Numbered from the stretch's first letter, positions 47,384 through 57,819 are shown. The stretch is 64,000 nucleotides of DNA from an uncultured Pelagibacteraceae bacterium (GCA_902610655.1 CACLWL010000001.1:62001-126000); one strand, 5' to 3'. Numbers and translations: made by a program. The notes: a model not told the origin generated them from the sequence alone.

Positions 47384-48493
47384 ATGAAAAAAACACCTCT
47401 GTACAATCTTCATCAAAAATATAAAGCAAAATTTGTACAATTTGCTGGTTATGAAATGCCAATTCAATATGAAACCGGAATTGTAAAAGAGCACATAACT
47501 ACACGAAATGCCTCAGGAATATTTGACGTATCTCACATGGGTCAGCTATTTCTTAAGGGTGGGGATGAATTAACAAATGATTTACAAAAAATATTCCCAA
47601 TCGATTTAGCAAAAATTTCAATAAATCAAAGTAAATATTCTTTTTTGATGAAAGAAAATGGAGGAATTTACGATGATCTTATAATCACAAAGTTAAAAGA
47701 TGGTTACATGATAATATTAAATGCTGCCTGTAAAGAGACCGATCTTAATATTTTAAAAAAGAAAATCGGAGAAAAATATCAAATTAACTTGTCAGATAAC
47801 TTATCTTTAATAGCAATACAGGGGCCCAAAGCAAAAGATGTATTAGAAAAAATTGTACCAGGTGTGATTAAATTGAAATTTATGAATGGTAGTCAATTTA
47901 AGTACAACGATTTAGATATCTATATAACACGGTCTGGTTATACTGGTGAAGATGGTTTTGAAATTTCAATTAATAATAAAATTGTAGAAAGTTTTGTAGA
48001 AAAACTTATTGAAAATGGATCATCGATGATCGGATTAGGTGCGAGAGATACTTTGAGACTTGAGGCTGGACTTTGTTTATATGGGCATGACCTAGATGAA
48101 AATACTAGCCCAATAGAAGCAAATCTTAAGTGGGCAATCTCAAAAAGTAGGATTAATGATGAGTTTCCAGGATCAGAATTTATTAAAAAACAATATAATG
48201 AAGGTGTCTCAAAGCTCAGAGTTGGAATAAAACCAGACACAAAAGTTATAGCAAGAGAGTCAGTTAAGATATTTGATGGAAAAAATAACGAAATAGGAAA
48301 AGTTACTAGTGGTACTTTTGGACCTAGTGTTAATGGTCCTATAGCAATGGGATATATTAACAATGACTTTTCTAAGACAAATACTAAAATTTTTTTAGAA
48401 GTAAGAGGTAAAAAGGTTCCAGCAAGTATCTGTAAAATGCCTTTTTATAAAAAAAACTACGTAAAAGGAGGAGAAGATAATGTCAGAAGTTAA
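47384..48493 (+). CDS. gcvT: Glycine cleavage system T protein (aminomethyltransferase)
   Basis: 369 residues. Transfers the methylene group from aminomethylated GcvH lipoate to tetrahydrofolate. Typical blocks are [29 protein letters not shown] near 25-53, [14 protein letters not shown]-type [13 protein letters not shown] near 184-196, and [21 protein letters not shown]. First gene of gcvT-gcvH-gcvP; overlaps gcvH by 14 bases. Control is by the glycine riboswitch in its leader. Confidence 0.97.
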   Translation: MKKTPLYNLHQKYKAKFVQFAGYEMPIQYETGIVKEHITTRNASGIFDVSHMGQLFLKGGDELTNDLQKIFPIDLAKISINQSKYSFLMKENGGIYDDLIITKLKDGYMIILNAACKETDLNILKKKIGEKYQINLSDNLSLIAIQGPKAKDVLEKIVPGVIKLKFMNGSQFKYNDLDIYITRSGYTGEDGFEISINNKIVESFVEKLIENGSSMIGLGARDTLRLEAGLCLYGHDLDENTSPIEANLKWAISKSRINDEFPGSEFIKKQYNEGVSKLRVGIKPDTKVIARESVKIFDGKNNEIGKVTSGTFGPSVNGPIAMGYINNDFSKTNTKIFLEVRGKKVPASICKMPFYKKNYVKGGEDNVRS

Positions 48494-48860
48494 ATTTTCA
48501 AAAGAACATGAATGGATAACAGTTGAGGGAGAAGTAGCAACCATAGGGATAACCAAACATGCTACTGAATTATTAGGAGATATTGTTTTTGCTGAATTAC
48601 CAGAGAAAGGATCGAACGTAAATAAAGACGCTACAGCAGGTGTTGTTGAATCAACTAAAGCTGCAAGCGATGTATATACTCCTATATCTGGAGAAGTAGT
48701 AGATACTAATCAATCAATTGTTGACGATCCTTCTAAAATTAATTCTGATCCTGAAGGAGATGGGTGGTTTTTCAAACTTAAAATAAAAGATCCTGCTGAA
48801 ATGAATACTTTAATGAACAGAGATGAATACTATAAATTTGCAAAGGAGAATGCTAGCTAA
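48480..48860 (+). CDS. gcvH: Glycine cleavage system H protein
   Basis: 126 residues. Lipoyl carrier: the lipoylated Lys lies in [18 protein letters not shown] (about residue 60). [12 protein letters not shown] at the start and [10 protein letters not shown] near 95-104 are typical. It shuttles the aminomethyl group between GcvP and GcvT. One-base overlap with gcvP. A lipoate ligase/synthase is not in the window. Confidence 0.97.
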   Translation: MSEVKFSKEHEWITVEGEVATIGITKHATELLGDIVFAELPEKGSNVNKDATAGVVESTKAASDVYTPISGEVVDTNQSIVDDPSKINSDPEGDGWFFKLKIKDPAEMNTLMNRDEYYKFAKENAS

Positions 48861-51724
48861 TGTTACACAACTCAGAAAAAGATTTTATAAAACGTCATAT
48901 TGGACCTTCTAAAAAAGATGAGAAGAATATGCTGGAGGAACTTGGCTATCAATCATTAAATGAATTGATTAAACAAACCGTGCCAGAGAAAATTTTATTT
49001 AAAGGAGAATTAAATATTGGTGAACCAAATTCAGAATATGAAGCTTTAAGAAAACTAAAAGCTATCTCTAAAAAAAATCAAATTTATTCAAATTTTATTG
49101 GTATGGGTTATTATGGGACCTATACTCCAAACGTAATAATAAGAAATATATTGGAAAATCCAGGTTGGTACACTTCCTATACCCCTTATCAACCTGAAGT
49201 AGCTCAAGGTAGATTAGAAATGCTACTTAATTTTCAACAAATGATAGTTGACTTTACTGGAATGGACATAGCAAATGCTTCTCTGTTAGATGAAGGTACA
49301 GCGGCTGCTGAAGCTATGGGTCTTAGTCATAGATTAAATAAAAAAGACAGTAATATGGTTTTTATTTCTAAAGATTGTCATCCACAAACAATTGAGGTGA
49401 TTAAAACTAGAGCAGAACCTTTAGGTCTTAATGTATTAATCGGAGAAGATGACGATCTGAATAAAATTAAAGATGATATTGTTTGTGGTATTTTGCAATA
49501 CCCTGGTACATTAGGAGATATTAAAGATCCGAGTGAAAATATTAGTAGAATTAAAAAAAGAAATGGAAAATCTATACTTGCTTGTGATCTTCTATCCTTG
49601 GCAAAATTAAAGACACCTGCAGAGTTAGGTGCTGATATTGCGATTGGAAGCTCGCAAAGATTTGGTATTCCTTTAGGTTATGGAGGGCCGCATGCTGCAT
49701 TTTTTGCAACTAAGGATGAATTCAAAAGATCGATGCCTGGAAGAATTATTGGTGTTTCCATGGATAGACATGGTAATAAAGCATACAGACTTGCACTTCA
49801 AACTAGAGAACAACATATAAGAAGAGATAAAGCTACAAGCAATATTTGTACTGCGCAGGCTTTATTAGCAATAGTTTCAGCAGCATACGCAATTTATCAC
49901 GGACCAAAGGGAATTCGCACGATATCAGAACGAGTTTCACAACTAGCAAAAAATTTTGCTGATAAATTAAAGCAATCAGGATACGAACTATATTCTGACT
50001 ATTTTTTTGATACTGTTACAGTTCTAACAAAAGATAAAACGGAGCAAATATTTCAAAACGCATTATTACAGAAGGTAAATATCAGAAAAGTAAATTCAAA
50101 AATGTTAGCAATATCATTTGATGAAAAGAAAAATGTATATAGAGCTAATCAACTTTTAAAAATATTTAATTGTGCAGAGTCAATTAAAGAAAATCCAACT
50201 GAAAGCTTACCAAATCTTCCAAAAAAATTATTAAGAACTTCTGCTTTTTTACAACATAAGGTCTTCAATAGTTACCATTCAGAGACAGAAATGCTTAGAT
50301 ATTTAAAAAGACTTGAAGAAAAAGATATAGCTTTGAATCGATCAATGATTGCACTTGGCTCTTGCACAATGAAGCTTAATGCAGTTGCTGAAATGATACC
50401 AATTAGTTGGAGAGAATTCTCAGAACCACATCCTTTTGTTCCAATAGAACAAATGGAAGGTTTTAGAACTTTGTTTACAGATTTAAAAAATTGGCTACGT
50501 TCAGTAACAGGATTCTCTGGAGTTTCTCTGCAACCAAACGCTGGTGCTCAAGGAGAATACGCAGGTCTAATGGTGATTAGAAAATATCATATAGATAGAG
50601 GGGAAAAAAATAGAAATGTTTGTTTAATACCGAGTTCTGCACATGGTACAAATCCAGCAAGCGCTCAAATGGTCGGTATGAAAGTAGTGGTTGTGAATTG
50701 TGATAAAGATGGAAATGTAGACTTTGAGGACCTTAAAAAGAAGACTGAACAACACAGTGAAAATCTTGGTGCCTTAATGGTTACTTACCCGTCTACTCAT
50801 GGAGTTTTTGAGGAAAAAATTTCACAGATATGTGCACTGATACACAAACATGGTGGTCAAGTATATATGGATGGAGCCAATCTTAATGCTTTAGTTGGAA
50901 TCGCTAAACCTGGAAACTTTGGTCCTGATGTTTGTCATATTAATTTACATAAAACTTTTTGTATCCCACATGGTGGTGGTGGTCCAGGTATGGGGCCAAT
51001 AGCTTGTAAAAGACACCTAGAGGTATACTTACCATCACATCCAGTAATTAAAGATTGTGGTCCGGCTACAGGCATTGGTCCGATATCAGCTGCCCCATGG
51101 GGAAGTTCAAGTATTTTGTCTATTTCATGGATGTATATTAAAATGATGGGATCTGAAGGATTAAAACTTTCTACACAAATAGCAATTTTAAATGCAAATT
51201 ATATAGCAAATAAACTAAAAGATTATTTTCCAATATTATACAAAGGCACTAATGGAAATGTAGCGCATGAATGTATTATTGATATCAGATCTATAAAAAA
51301 TGACACAGGAATAACAGAAGAGGATATTGCAAAGAGGTTGATTGATTTTGGTTTTCATGCTCCGACAATGTCTTGGCCAGTGCCTGGAACTATGATGATC
51401 GAACCAACAGAAAGCGAAAGTTTGACAGAAATAAATAGATTTTGCGACACTTTAATTAAAATTAAAAAGGAAATTGACAAAGTTAAAAATGGAGAATTTG
51501 ATAAGGTTGATAACCCAATTAAAAATGCTCCACACACTGATTTAGAATTAGCTTCAAATGAGTGGAAACATAAATATTCTAGAGAAGAAGCCGCCTATCC
51601 ATCACAATTTTTAAAATCCAATAAATTTTGGCCACCAGTTTCAAGAGTTGATAATGTGTACGGTGACAAAAACCTTTTTTGTACTTGTCCAAGCATGGAT
51701 GAATTTAAAGAAGACGCTGCGTAA
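48860..51724 (+). CDS. gcvP: Glycine dehydrogenase (decarboxylating), P protein
   Basis: 954 residues, fused single-chain form as in E. coli and mitochondria (other bacteria split it in two). FIKRHIGPSKKDEKNML opens the protein; SLLDEGTAAAEAM near 141-153 and the PLP-lysine block NLHKTFCIPHGGGGPGMGPI near 694-713 (Lys in LHKTF) are intact. Decarboxylates glycine and loads GcvH. Together with GcvT it feeds methylene-THF into one-carbon metabolism. Confidence 0.98.
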   Translation: MLHNSEKDFIKRHIGPSKKDEKNMLEELGYQSLNELIKQTVPEKILFKGELNIGEPNSEYEALRKLKAISKKNQIYSNFIGMGYYGTYTPNVIIRNILENPGWYTSYTPYQPEVAQGRLEMLLNFQQMIVDFTGMDIANASLLDEGTAAAEAMGLSHRLNKKDSNMVFISKDCHPQTIEVIKTRAEPLGLNVLIGEDDDLNKIKDDIVCGILQYPGTLGDIKDPSENISRIKKRNGKSILACDLLSLAKLKTPAELGADIAIGSSQRFGIPLGYGGPHAAFFATKDEFKRSMPGRIIGVSMDRHGNKAYRLALQTREQHIRRDKATSNICTAQALLAIVSAAYAIYHGPKGIRTISERVSQLAKNFADKLKQSGYELYSDYFFDTVTVLTKDKTEQIFQNALLQKVNIRKVNSKMLAISFDEKKNVYRANQLLKIFNCAESIKENPTESLPNLPKKLLRTSAFLQHKVFNSYHSETEMLRYLKRLEEKDIALNRSMIALGSCTMKLNAVAEMIPISWREFSEPHPFVPIEQMEGFRTLFTDLKNWLRSVTGFSGVSLQPNAGAQGEYAGLMVIRKYHIDRGEKNRNVCLIPSSAHGTNPASAQMVGMKVVVVNCDKDGNVDFEDLKKKTEQHSENLGALMVTYPSTHGVFEEKISQICALIHKHGGQVYMDGANLNALVGIAKPGNFGPDVCHINLHKTFCIPHGGGGPGMGPIACKRHLEVYLPSHPVIKDCGPATGIGPISAAPWGSSSILSISWMYIKMMGSEGLKLSTQIAILNANYIANKLKDYFPILYKGTNGNVAHECIIDIRSIKNDTGITEEDIAKRLIDFGFHAPTMSWPVPGTMMIEPTESESLTEINRFCDTLIKIKKEIDKVKNGEFDKVDNPIKNAPHTDLELASNEWKHKYSREEAAYPSQFLKSNKFWPPVSRVDNVYGDKNLFCTCPSMDEFKEDAA

Positions 51725-51730
51725 AAACTG

Positions 51731-52978
51731 ATGAAAATTGCTGTAATTGGCTCAGGCATTTCAGGTTTAAGTTCTGCTTATTTTTTGTCAAAAAAACACA
51801 AAGTTGATCTCTTTGAAAAAGAAGACCATTTTGGTGGTCATGCTCATACGATAGACATTAATTATGATAATTATAACAAAAAAAAAATATCGATCGATAT
51901 TGGTTTTATTGTCTTCAACAATAAAACATACCCAAATCTAATAAATTTTTTTAATGAAAATAAAATTGAAATAGAAAAAAGTAATATGAGCTTTTCTGTT
52001 TCAGTAAAAGGTGAAAATATTGAATATTGTGGAAAAGGTCTTAACGGTATTTTTGTAAATAAAGAAAATCTTTTAAAGTTTAAATTTTTAAAAATGGTTT
52101 TTGAAATTATTTATTTTTATAATAAATGTGACAAATTAAAAAATTTAAATGATGAAGTTACTTTAGATAATTATCTTAAAATTAATAAACTGTCTCAATA
52201 TTTTATTGATTTTCATATTTTACCTATGGTTTCAGCTATCTGGTCTATGCCACCTTATGAGGCAGGTCAGATGCCATTAAAATTTTTTTTAAAGTTTTTT
52301 CAAAATCATGGGCTTTTTAAAATAAAAAATAGGCCTCAATGGTATACTGTAAAAAATAGAAGTAGAACTTATGTAAACAAGGTTTTAGAAAATATTAGTG
52401 GCGAATATTTTAAAAATTACAATATTACCAAGGTAGAAAGAGGTTTAAATGGAGCGAGAGTTTTTTATGGGGATGATAATGAATTTTTTGACTATGATAA
52501 AGTAGTCTTTGCTACTCATGCAGACCAAACAATTTCTATTTTGAAAAATCCATCAGACGAAGAAAAAAATATACTTACAAAATTTAATTATAAAAAAAAT
52601 ATAGCCATAATTCATTCAGATGAAAAAGTAATGCCTATAAATAAAAAAGCCTGGTCCTCTTGGAACTCTTCAATAAATTCTGAAAATTTAAAGCAAAGTT
52701 CAATAACCTATTGGTTAAATTTGCTGCAGAATTTAAATATAGAAAAGAATATATTTTTAACGTTAAATCCTTTTTTTAAGATTGATAAAGACAAAATAAT
52801 CAAAAAAATTGAATTTACACACCCTTACTATAACCAAGAAGCTTTGAGTTTTCAAAAAAGTTTAAGTACTATACAAAATAAAAAAAATATTTTGTTTTGC
52901 GGAAGCTATTTTGGTTATGGTTTCCACGAAGACGGAATAAAATCATCAATCGATATGCTCAAATTTTTAGATGATTAA
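51731..52978 (+). CDS. FAD-dependent amine-oxidase-like protein of lipid module
   Basis: 415 residues. FAD motif KIAVIGSGISGLSSAYFLS at the N-terminus, followed by FEKEDHFGGHAHTIDI. Further blocks are IDIGFIVFNNKTYPNL and GSYFGYGFHEDGIKSS at the C-terminus. It is the oxidase that accompanies DUF1365 and CFA-type methyltransferase genes; in Rhodobacter, relatives take part in fatty-acid modification during singlet-oxygen stress. Overlaps DUF1365 by 8 bases. Confidence 0.85.
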   Translation: MKIAVIGSGISGLSSAYFLSKKHKVDLFEKEDHFGGHAHTIDINYDNYNKKKISIDIGFIVFNNKTYPNLINFFNENKIEIEKSNMSFSVSVKGENIEYCGKGLNGIFVNKENLLKFKFLKMVFEIIYFYNKCDKLKNLNDEVTLDNYLKINKLSQYFIDFHILPMVSAIWSMPPYEAGQMPLKFFLKFFQNHGLFKIKNRPQWYTVKNRSRTYVNKVLENISGEYFKNYNITKVERGLNGARVFYGDDNEFFDYDKVVFATHADQTISILKNPSDEEKNILTKFNYKKNIAIIHSDEKVMPINKKAWSSWNSSINSENLKQSSITYWLNLLQNLNIEKNIFLTLNPFFKIDKDKIIKKIEFTHPYYNQEALSFQKSLSTIQNKKNILFCGSYFGYGFHEDGIKSSIDMLKFLDD

Positions 52979-53741
52979 AGAATCTTGCATTTATAACGGA
53001 AAAGTAATTCATAAAAGATTTAAACCAAAGAAACATTTTTTTAGTTATAAAGTATTTTCTTTGCTTATAGATTTGGATGAAATTAATAATATAGATAAGA
53101 AAATTACTTTTTTTTCTCATAATAAATTTAACCTGATAAGTTTTTATGACAAAGATCATGGAGATAGAAATAATACTAACTTGAAAGACTGGGTTTTAAA
53201 AAATTTAAAGAGTATAAATATTAATGACCAAAATATAAAAATTAAAATTCTTTGTTATCCAAGGATTTTAGGTTATGTTTTTAATCCTTTAAGTATTTTT
53301 TTTGTTTATAATTTAAATTCATCATTAATAGCAATACTGTATGAGGTCAAAAATACGTTTGGCGAGCAACACACATATGTATTTAAAGCAAATTCTGTAA
53401 ATAAGAATATTAAGAATGACTGCACCAAAAAGTTTTATGTTTCTCCATTTATGGATCTTAACTCTAGATATTTTTTTAGAATTACGAATCCTGGAGAAAA
53501 TTTATCAGTTCTAATTAATCAAGAAGATAAGGACGGGAAACTATTGTTTGCATCACAGGACGGCAGTAGGACAGATTTTAATACGAAAAACCTTATATTT
53601 TCCTATTTAAAACACCCCTTAATGACTTTTAAAGTAATTTTAGCGATACATTTTGAGGCATTAAGATTGTGGTTAAAAGGAATAAAATTAGTATCAAAAA
53701 AAATTAAAATTAAAAACAACATAAGCATAGAAAAAAAATGA
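52971..53741 (+). CDS. DUF1365 protein
   Basis: 256 residues. Typical opening (ESCIYNGKVIHKRFKPKKHFFSYKVF) and KILCYPRILGYVFNPLSIFFVY near 101-122 define DUF1365. EVKNTFGEQHTYVF and FYVSPFMDLNSRYFF follow. No biochemical role is established; co-occurrence with CFA synthase and the FAD oxidase suggests membrane fatty-acid modification. Four-base overlap with the methyltransferase gene. Confidence 0.88.
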   Translation: MIKESCIYNGKVIHKRFKPKKHFFSYKVFSLLIDLDEINNIDKKITFFSHNKFNLISFYDKDHGDRNNTNLKDWVLKNLKSININDQNIKIKILCYPRILGYVFNPLSIFFVYNLNSSLIAILYEVKNTFGEQHTYVFKANSVNKNIKNDCTKKFYVSPFMDLNSRYFFRITNPGENLSVLINQEDKDGKLLFASQDGSRTDFNTKNLIFSYLKHPLMTFKVILAIHFEALRLWLKGIKLVSKKIKIKNNISIEKK

Positions 53742-54916
53742 ACTTAGTATCTACTGCAGATAAAATAGTTTTTTCATCTCTTAAAAATCTCAATCATGGT
53801 TATATAGAGTTAACAAATTACGATGGCAGACAATATAAATTAGGTGACTCAAAATCTATTTTAAAAGCAAGTTTAATTATCAAAAAACCAGGCGTAACTC
53901 TAAGCATTTTAAGCAGAGGGAGTATCGGTTTAGCTGAGTCTTACATGCGAGAAGAATTTGAGACAGATAATTTGACAAATTTAATAGAAATTACTGCAAA
54001 AAATATTAAAAAAGTCCATAAATTTTCTGGTGTCTTCGACTTACCTATAATTAATTTTTTTAAACATTTTATAATTAAAAATACAAAGAAAAGAAGCAAG
54101 GAAAACATCTCTAAGCATTATGATCTTGGAAATGAGTTTTTTTCTTTATGGCTTGATAAAACTTTAACTTATTCAAGCGCAATATTCGATAAAGATAAAA
54201 CTGATTTAGAGTCTGCTCAAATTAATAAGTATAAAAAATTATCCTTTTTAGTAAAACCAAAAGTAGGAGATAAGATGTTAGAAATAGGATGTGGTTGGGG
54301 AGGCTTTGCTGAATATGTTGGTAAAAATTATGATATTAAACTAGACTGTATTACCATATCTCAAAAGCAGTATGAGTATGCTAAAGAAAGAATTTTTAAA
54401 AATGGATTAAATGAGAAAGTAAATATCAAGATGCAAGACTATCGTGACGTTGACTGTAAATATAATTCAATAACATCTATAGAAATGATAGAAGCTGTAG
54501 GACAAAATTATTTAAGTAATTTTTTTAATAAAATAAAACAAAATTTAGTTCCAAATGGGAGTGCAGCAATACAGGCAATTATAATAGATGATAGTCTGTA
54601 TGATAGATATAAAACAAAGCAAGATTTCATTCAAAAATATATATTTCCAGGTGGATTTTTACCTTGTAAAAAAAGCTTAATAAAATACGCGGAAAAAACA
54701 AATTTAAATTTTGATCAATGTAATTCTTATGGTTTACATTATTCAAGCACTCTAATGATGTGGAGAGATGAATTTTTAAATAAATGGGACAATATTTCTA
54801 GACAAGGTTTTGATTTAACTTTTAAAAGAATGTGGAACTTTTATTTATCTTACTGCGAAGCTGGTTTTAAATCAAAAAATATTGATTTAATTCAATTTTC
54901 ATTACAAAATAAATAA
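53738..54916 (+). CDS. cfa: CFA-type fatty-acyl phospholipid methyltransferase
   Basis: 392 residues. SAM motif MLEIGCGWGGFAEYVG near 179-194, DCITISQKQYEYAKERI, MQDYRDVDCKY and SIEMIEAVG near 245-253 (Glu of the bicarbonate site). FIQKYIFPGGFLP near 292-304 is the family PGG block. The E. coli HTIG stretch is replaced by IQAIIID, as in the alphaproteobacterial subgroup, so the product may be a methylated rather than cyclopropane fatty acid. N-terminal 90 residues are the usual lipid-binding domain. Confidence 0.85.
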   Translation: MNLVSTADKIVFSSLKNLNHGYIELTNYDGRQYKLGDSKSILKASLIIKKPGVTLSILSRGSIGLAESYMREEFETDNLTNLIEITAKNIKKVHKFSGVFDLPIINFFKHFIIKNTKKRSKENISKHYDLGNEFFSLWLDKTLTYSSAIFDKDKTDLESAQINKYKKLSFLVKPKVGDKMLEIGCGWGGFAEYVGKNYDIKLDCITISQKQYEYAKERIFKNGLNEKVNIKMQDYRDVDCKYNSITSIEMIEAVGQNYLSNFFNKIKQNLVPNGSAAIQAIIIDDSLYDRYKTKQDFIQKYIFPGGFLPCKKSLIKYAEKTNLNFDQCNSYGLHYSSTLMMWRDEFLNKWDNISRQGFDLTFKRMWNFYLSYCEAGFKSKNIDLIQFSLQNK

Positions 54917-54919
54917 TTC

Positions 54920-55468
54920 ATGAAAATATTTTTGCATTATAAAAAATTTTTATTGCTAATTATTTTTTCATTCATTACAAGTTGCTCTGGAAATAGTTCG
55001 ATGAAACCCATAGATTTTAAAGATCAAAAACCGAGATTAATTATTGAAGAATACCTATCTGGGAATGTGAAAGCATGGGGAATTTTACAAAATAGATCAG
55101 GAAAGGTAACTAGGCAATTTTCTGCTGATTTGAATGGGAAGTGGGATGGTAAGCAGCTTATATTAGATGAAAAATTTAATTGGAATGATGGAGAAGTACA
55201 AACTCGTCAGTGGAAAATTAATAAAATTGATGAACATAATTATGAAGGAACAGCCGGTGATGTCGTTGGAAAGGCTAAAGGATATTCTTATGGTCCAGCA
55301 TTTAAATTTGAATATGTACTTCTAGTGCCAGTTAAAGGAAGAGTGATTAAAATTACATTTGATGATTGGATCTTTAAACAAGATGATAGAGTTGCTATTA
55401 ATAGAGCTGTTATGACAAAGTTCGGTATCAAAGTTGCTGAGTTGACAGTAATGTTTGTAAAAGATTAA
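54920..55468 (+). CDS. DUF3833 lipoprotein
   Basis: 182 residues. Hydrophobic signal ending in a lipobox-like FITSCSGNS (Cys near 23), so a lipid-anchored periplasmic protein. KPIDFKDQKPRLIIEEYL and the AWGILQNRSGKVTRQFSADL stretch are typical of DUF3833. It accompanies the CFA-type gene here and in other alphaproteobacteria. Function unknown. Confidence 0.85.
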   Translation: MKIFLHYKKFLLLIIFSFITSCSGNSSMKPIDFKDQKPRLIIEEYLSGNVKAWGILQNRSGKVTRQFSADLNGKWDGKQLILDEKFNWNDGEVQTRQWKINKIDEHNYEGTAGDVVGKAKGYSYGPAFKFEYVLLVPVKGRVIKITFDDWIFKQDDRVAINRAVMTKFGIKVAELTVMFVKD

Positions 55469-56223
55469 CGCTTTTGATATTTCGTAAGTTTCCCAACTAA
55501 TTTAAGATATAGCCAATTTGGTAATATTTTTAGAAATTTTAAGATTAATGTAAGTTGTTTTGGAAAATGAATTTCAAATACATTAGTATTTACTAAACCA
55601 TGATAGATTTTGTCTGCAGCATACTCACTTGTTTTTAAAAAAGGCATTTTAAAATCATTTTTATCAGTCATAGGAGTTTTTATAAAACCTGGAGATATTA
55701 AGGATATTCTTACACCATATTTTTTAAAATCAAAATACAAACTTTCAGCTAAATTATTTAGTGCTGATTTTGATGGCCCATATCCTGTTGAATTTGGTAA
55801 ACCCCTATAACCGGCAATTGATGAAACTATAGAGATATGTCCCTTCCCCGAATCTTTAAAATATTTTTCAACAGATTTAATTGAGTTTAATGTTCCAAAA
55901 AAATTAACTTTCATTACATTTTCAATTTGATCAATGTCTATATCCTTTTCTTTTTTAGGATCCCATGTCCCAGTAGAAAAAACACAAATATCTATATTTT
56001 GAAGTTTATTCTTAACTTCTAAAAAAACTTTCTTACATTCTTCTTTATTTGTAACATCTAAAGGGAATGGAAAAATATTTTCATTTTGTCTTGATATGTC
56101 ATCAAGTATCTCAGCTCTTCTTGCAGAAATAGCAACTTTCCACCCATTTTTTGAAAATTTAATCGCAAGAGATTTTCCTATCCCAGTACTCGCTCCCGTT
56201 ATCCAAATTACTTTATCGTTCAT
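55465..56223 (-). CDS. Short-chain dehydrogenase/reductase
   Basis: 252 residues. NAD(P) motif ITGASTGIGKSLA near 6-18, catalytic Ser in SIVSSIAGYRG and YxxxK in GYGPSKSAL near 148-156. It is convergent with the DUF3833 gene (stops overlap) and divergent from tspO. An SDR of this sort is part of the related Rhodobacter lipid/stress gene set, so a fatty-acid-linked role is plausible; the substrate is unknown. Confidence 0.88.
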   Translation of the reverse strand: MNDKVIWITGASTGIGKSLAIKFSKNGWKVAISARRAEILDDISRQNENIFPFPLDVTNKEECKKVFLEVKNKLQNIDICVFSTGTWDPKKEKDIDIDQIENVMKVNFFGTLNSIKSVEKYFKDSGKGHISIVSSIAGYRGLPNSTGYGPSKSALNNLAESLYFDFKKYGVRISLISPGFIKTPMTDKNDFKMPFLKTSEYAADKIYHGLVNTNVFEIHFPKQLTLILKFLKILPNWLYLKLVGKLTKYQKR

Positions 56224-56246
56224 TTTGAGGTGATATATATATTATT

Positions 56247-56714
56247 ATGTTAAAAAATAAATTTTTATCTTTTATAATTTTTATATTTATTACGTTTTCT
56301 GCGTCTTTTATAGGAAGTGTAGCGACAATTACATCAAAAGAACCTTGGTATTCATCTTTAAATAAATCAACTTTAAATCCTCCTGATTGGGTATTTGCAC
56401 CTGTTTGGACTACATTGTATTTGTTTATGACTATAGCAATTTGGTTAGCTTGGCATAAAAATTACAAAAATTTAAATCTAGTATATATTTATTTCATACA
56501 TTTATTTTTTAACCTTACATGGAGCATTGTATTTTTTGTTTTTCATAATATTTTTGTCGCACTTATAAACCTTGTAATAATTATACTCTTCATAATTTAC
56601 CTAATGTTGAAATTTAAAAAGATTAACAATTTGAGTTTTATGCTGATGATTCCTTATTTACTTTGGTGTCTTTATGCATTAGTTCTTAATACTAGTTTAT
56701 ATATATTAAATTAG
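56247..56714 (+). CDS. tspO: TspO/MBR-family membrane protein
   Basis: 155 residues, five membrane helices. Family marks are EPWYSSLNKSTLNPPDWVFAPVWTTLY near 28-54 and FFNLTWSIVFFVFHN near 92-106. TspO binds porphyrins and sterols and affects oxidative or light-stress responses in other bacteria. One base separates it from the FAD oxidoreductase gene. Role here inferred from family. Confidence 0.92.
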   Translation: MLKNKFLSFIIFIFITFSASFIGSVATITSKEPWYSSLNKSTLNPPDWVFAPVWTTLYLFMTIAIWLAWHKNYKNLNLVYIYFIHLFFNLTWSIVFFVFHNIFVALINLVIIILFIIYLMLKFKKINNLSFMLMIPYLLWCLYALVLNTSLYILN

Positions 56715-56715
56715 T

Positions 56716-57819
56716 ATGGATGATGTTGTAATAGTTGGAGGAGGTATTATTGGAGTAGCTACAGCTTATTTTCTATCTAAAGAGGGAAGAAAAGTTAAAG
56801 TTATTGAAAGAGATCCAACATATAAAAAGGCTTCTTTCCCGTTATCTTTAGGGGGATTTCGAAGACAATTTTTTCAAAAAGAAAATATATTGCTTGGAAA
56901 GTTTGCAAGAGAATTTATAAATCAGATACCAGAACTATTGAAAACTGAAAAAAACCCTAAACCTACAGCAAGCATAGTTCCCAATGGTTATTTATTAATG
57001 TTTGGACCTGAGCATGCTGAGGAGCAATATAGGGCATTAGAAAATCATAAGGCTTGCGATGCAGGCACAAAGAATATCAAAGGGACTGAATTAAATAAGG
57101 TTTTTTCATATATAAATCCTGAAGGTATTGAAACTGCCACATATACAGACAATAAAACAGAGGGATGGATTGATCCTTTTATGTTTCATGGAGCTTTAAA
57201 AAGTAAAGCTATGGAACTTGGGGCAAAATTTATAAAAGGAGACGTCAAAAGTTTAAGTGAAATCAAAGCAAAAACAATAGTATCAGCAGCTGGATGTTGG
57301 ACAAAAGAATTATTAGATGACATACCAGTAGTTCCACAAAAACATACAGTGTTTAGAATCAAGTGCCCTAAACATATTCCAGAAATGCCTTTGACTGGTG
57401 ATTTAACAACAGGTGTTTACTGGAGACCGGAAGGAAAAGAATATTTAGCAGGTTCTCCAATTTCTACTTTTGACTCAAAAGATTTAGAACCTGTTTGGAA
57501 TGATTTTGAGGAATTAGTTTGGCCCGCTCTTGCAAAAAGAGTACCTATTTTTGAGGAGTTAAAACTTACTGGGGGTTGGGCAGGTTTTTATGATTGTAAT
57601 AAATTAGATAATAACGCTGTGGTGGGGAAACATCCAAAATATGAAAATGTATATATGGCAACTGGCTTTACCGGTAGAGGTTTAATGCAAGCACCAGGAA
57701 TTGGCAGAGCTTTAACTGAATTAATTACAACAGGATCTTACAATACAATTGACTTAAATGTTTTTGATGTTGATAGAATTTTCAAAGAAAACGCACGTCC
57801 AGAACCGTATGTACTATAA
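56716..57819 (+). CDS. Sarcosine-oxidase-like FAD oxidoreductase (DAO family)
   Basis: 367 residues. FAD motif VVIVGGGIIGVATAYFLS and the second half GFTGRGLMQAPGIGRALTELI, the DAO signature. FPLSLGGFRRQFFQKENILLG matches the monomeric sarcosine/dimethylglycine-like group of marine alphaproteobacteria. It probably oxidises a methylated or secondary amine, releasing formaldehyde or an aldehyde; the exact substrate is unknown. Formate dehydrogenase lies next to it on the opposite strand. Confidence 0.8.
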   Translation: MDDVVIVGGGIIGVATAYFLSKEGRKVKVIERDPTYKKASFPLSLGGFRRQFFQKENILLGKFAREFINQIPELLKTEKNPKPTASIVPNGYLLMFGPEHAEEQYRALENHKACDAGTKNIKGTELNKVFSYINPEGIETATYTDNKTEGWIDPFMFHGALKSKAMELGAKFIKGDVKSLSEIKAKTIVSAAGCWTKELLDDIPVVPQKHTVFRIKCPKHIPEMPLTGDLTTGVYWRPEGKEYLAGSPISTFDSKDLEPVWNDFEELVWPALAKRVPIFEELKLTGGWAGFYDCNKLDNNAVVGKHPKYENVYMATGFTGRGLMQAPGIGRALTELITTGSYNTIDLNVFDVDRIFKENARPEPYVL

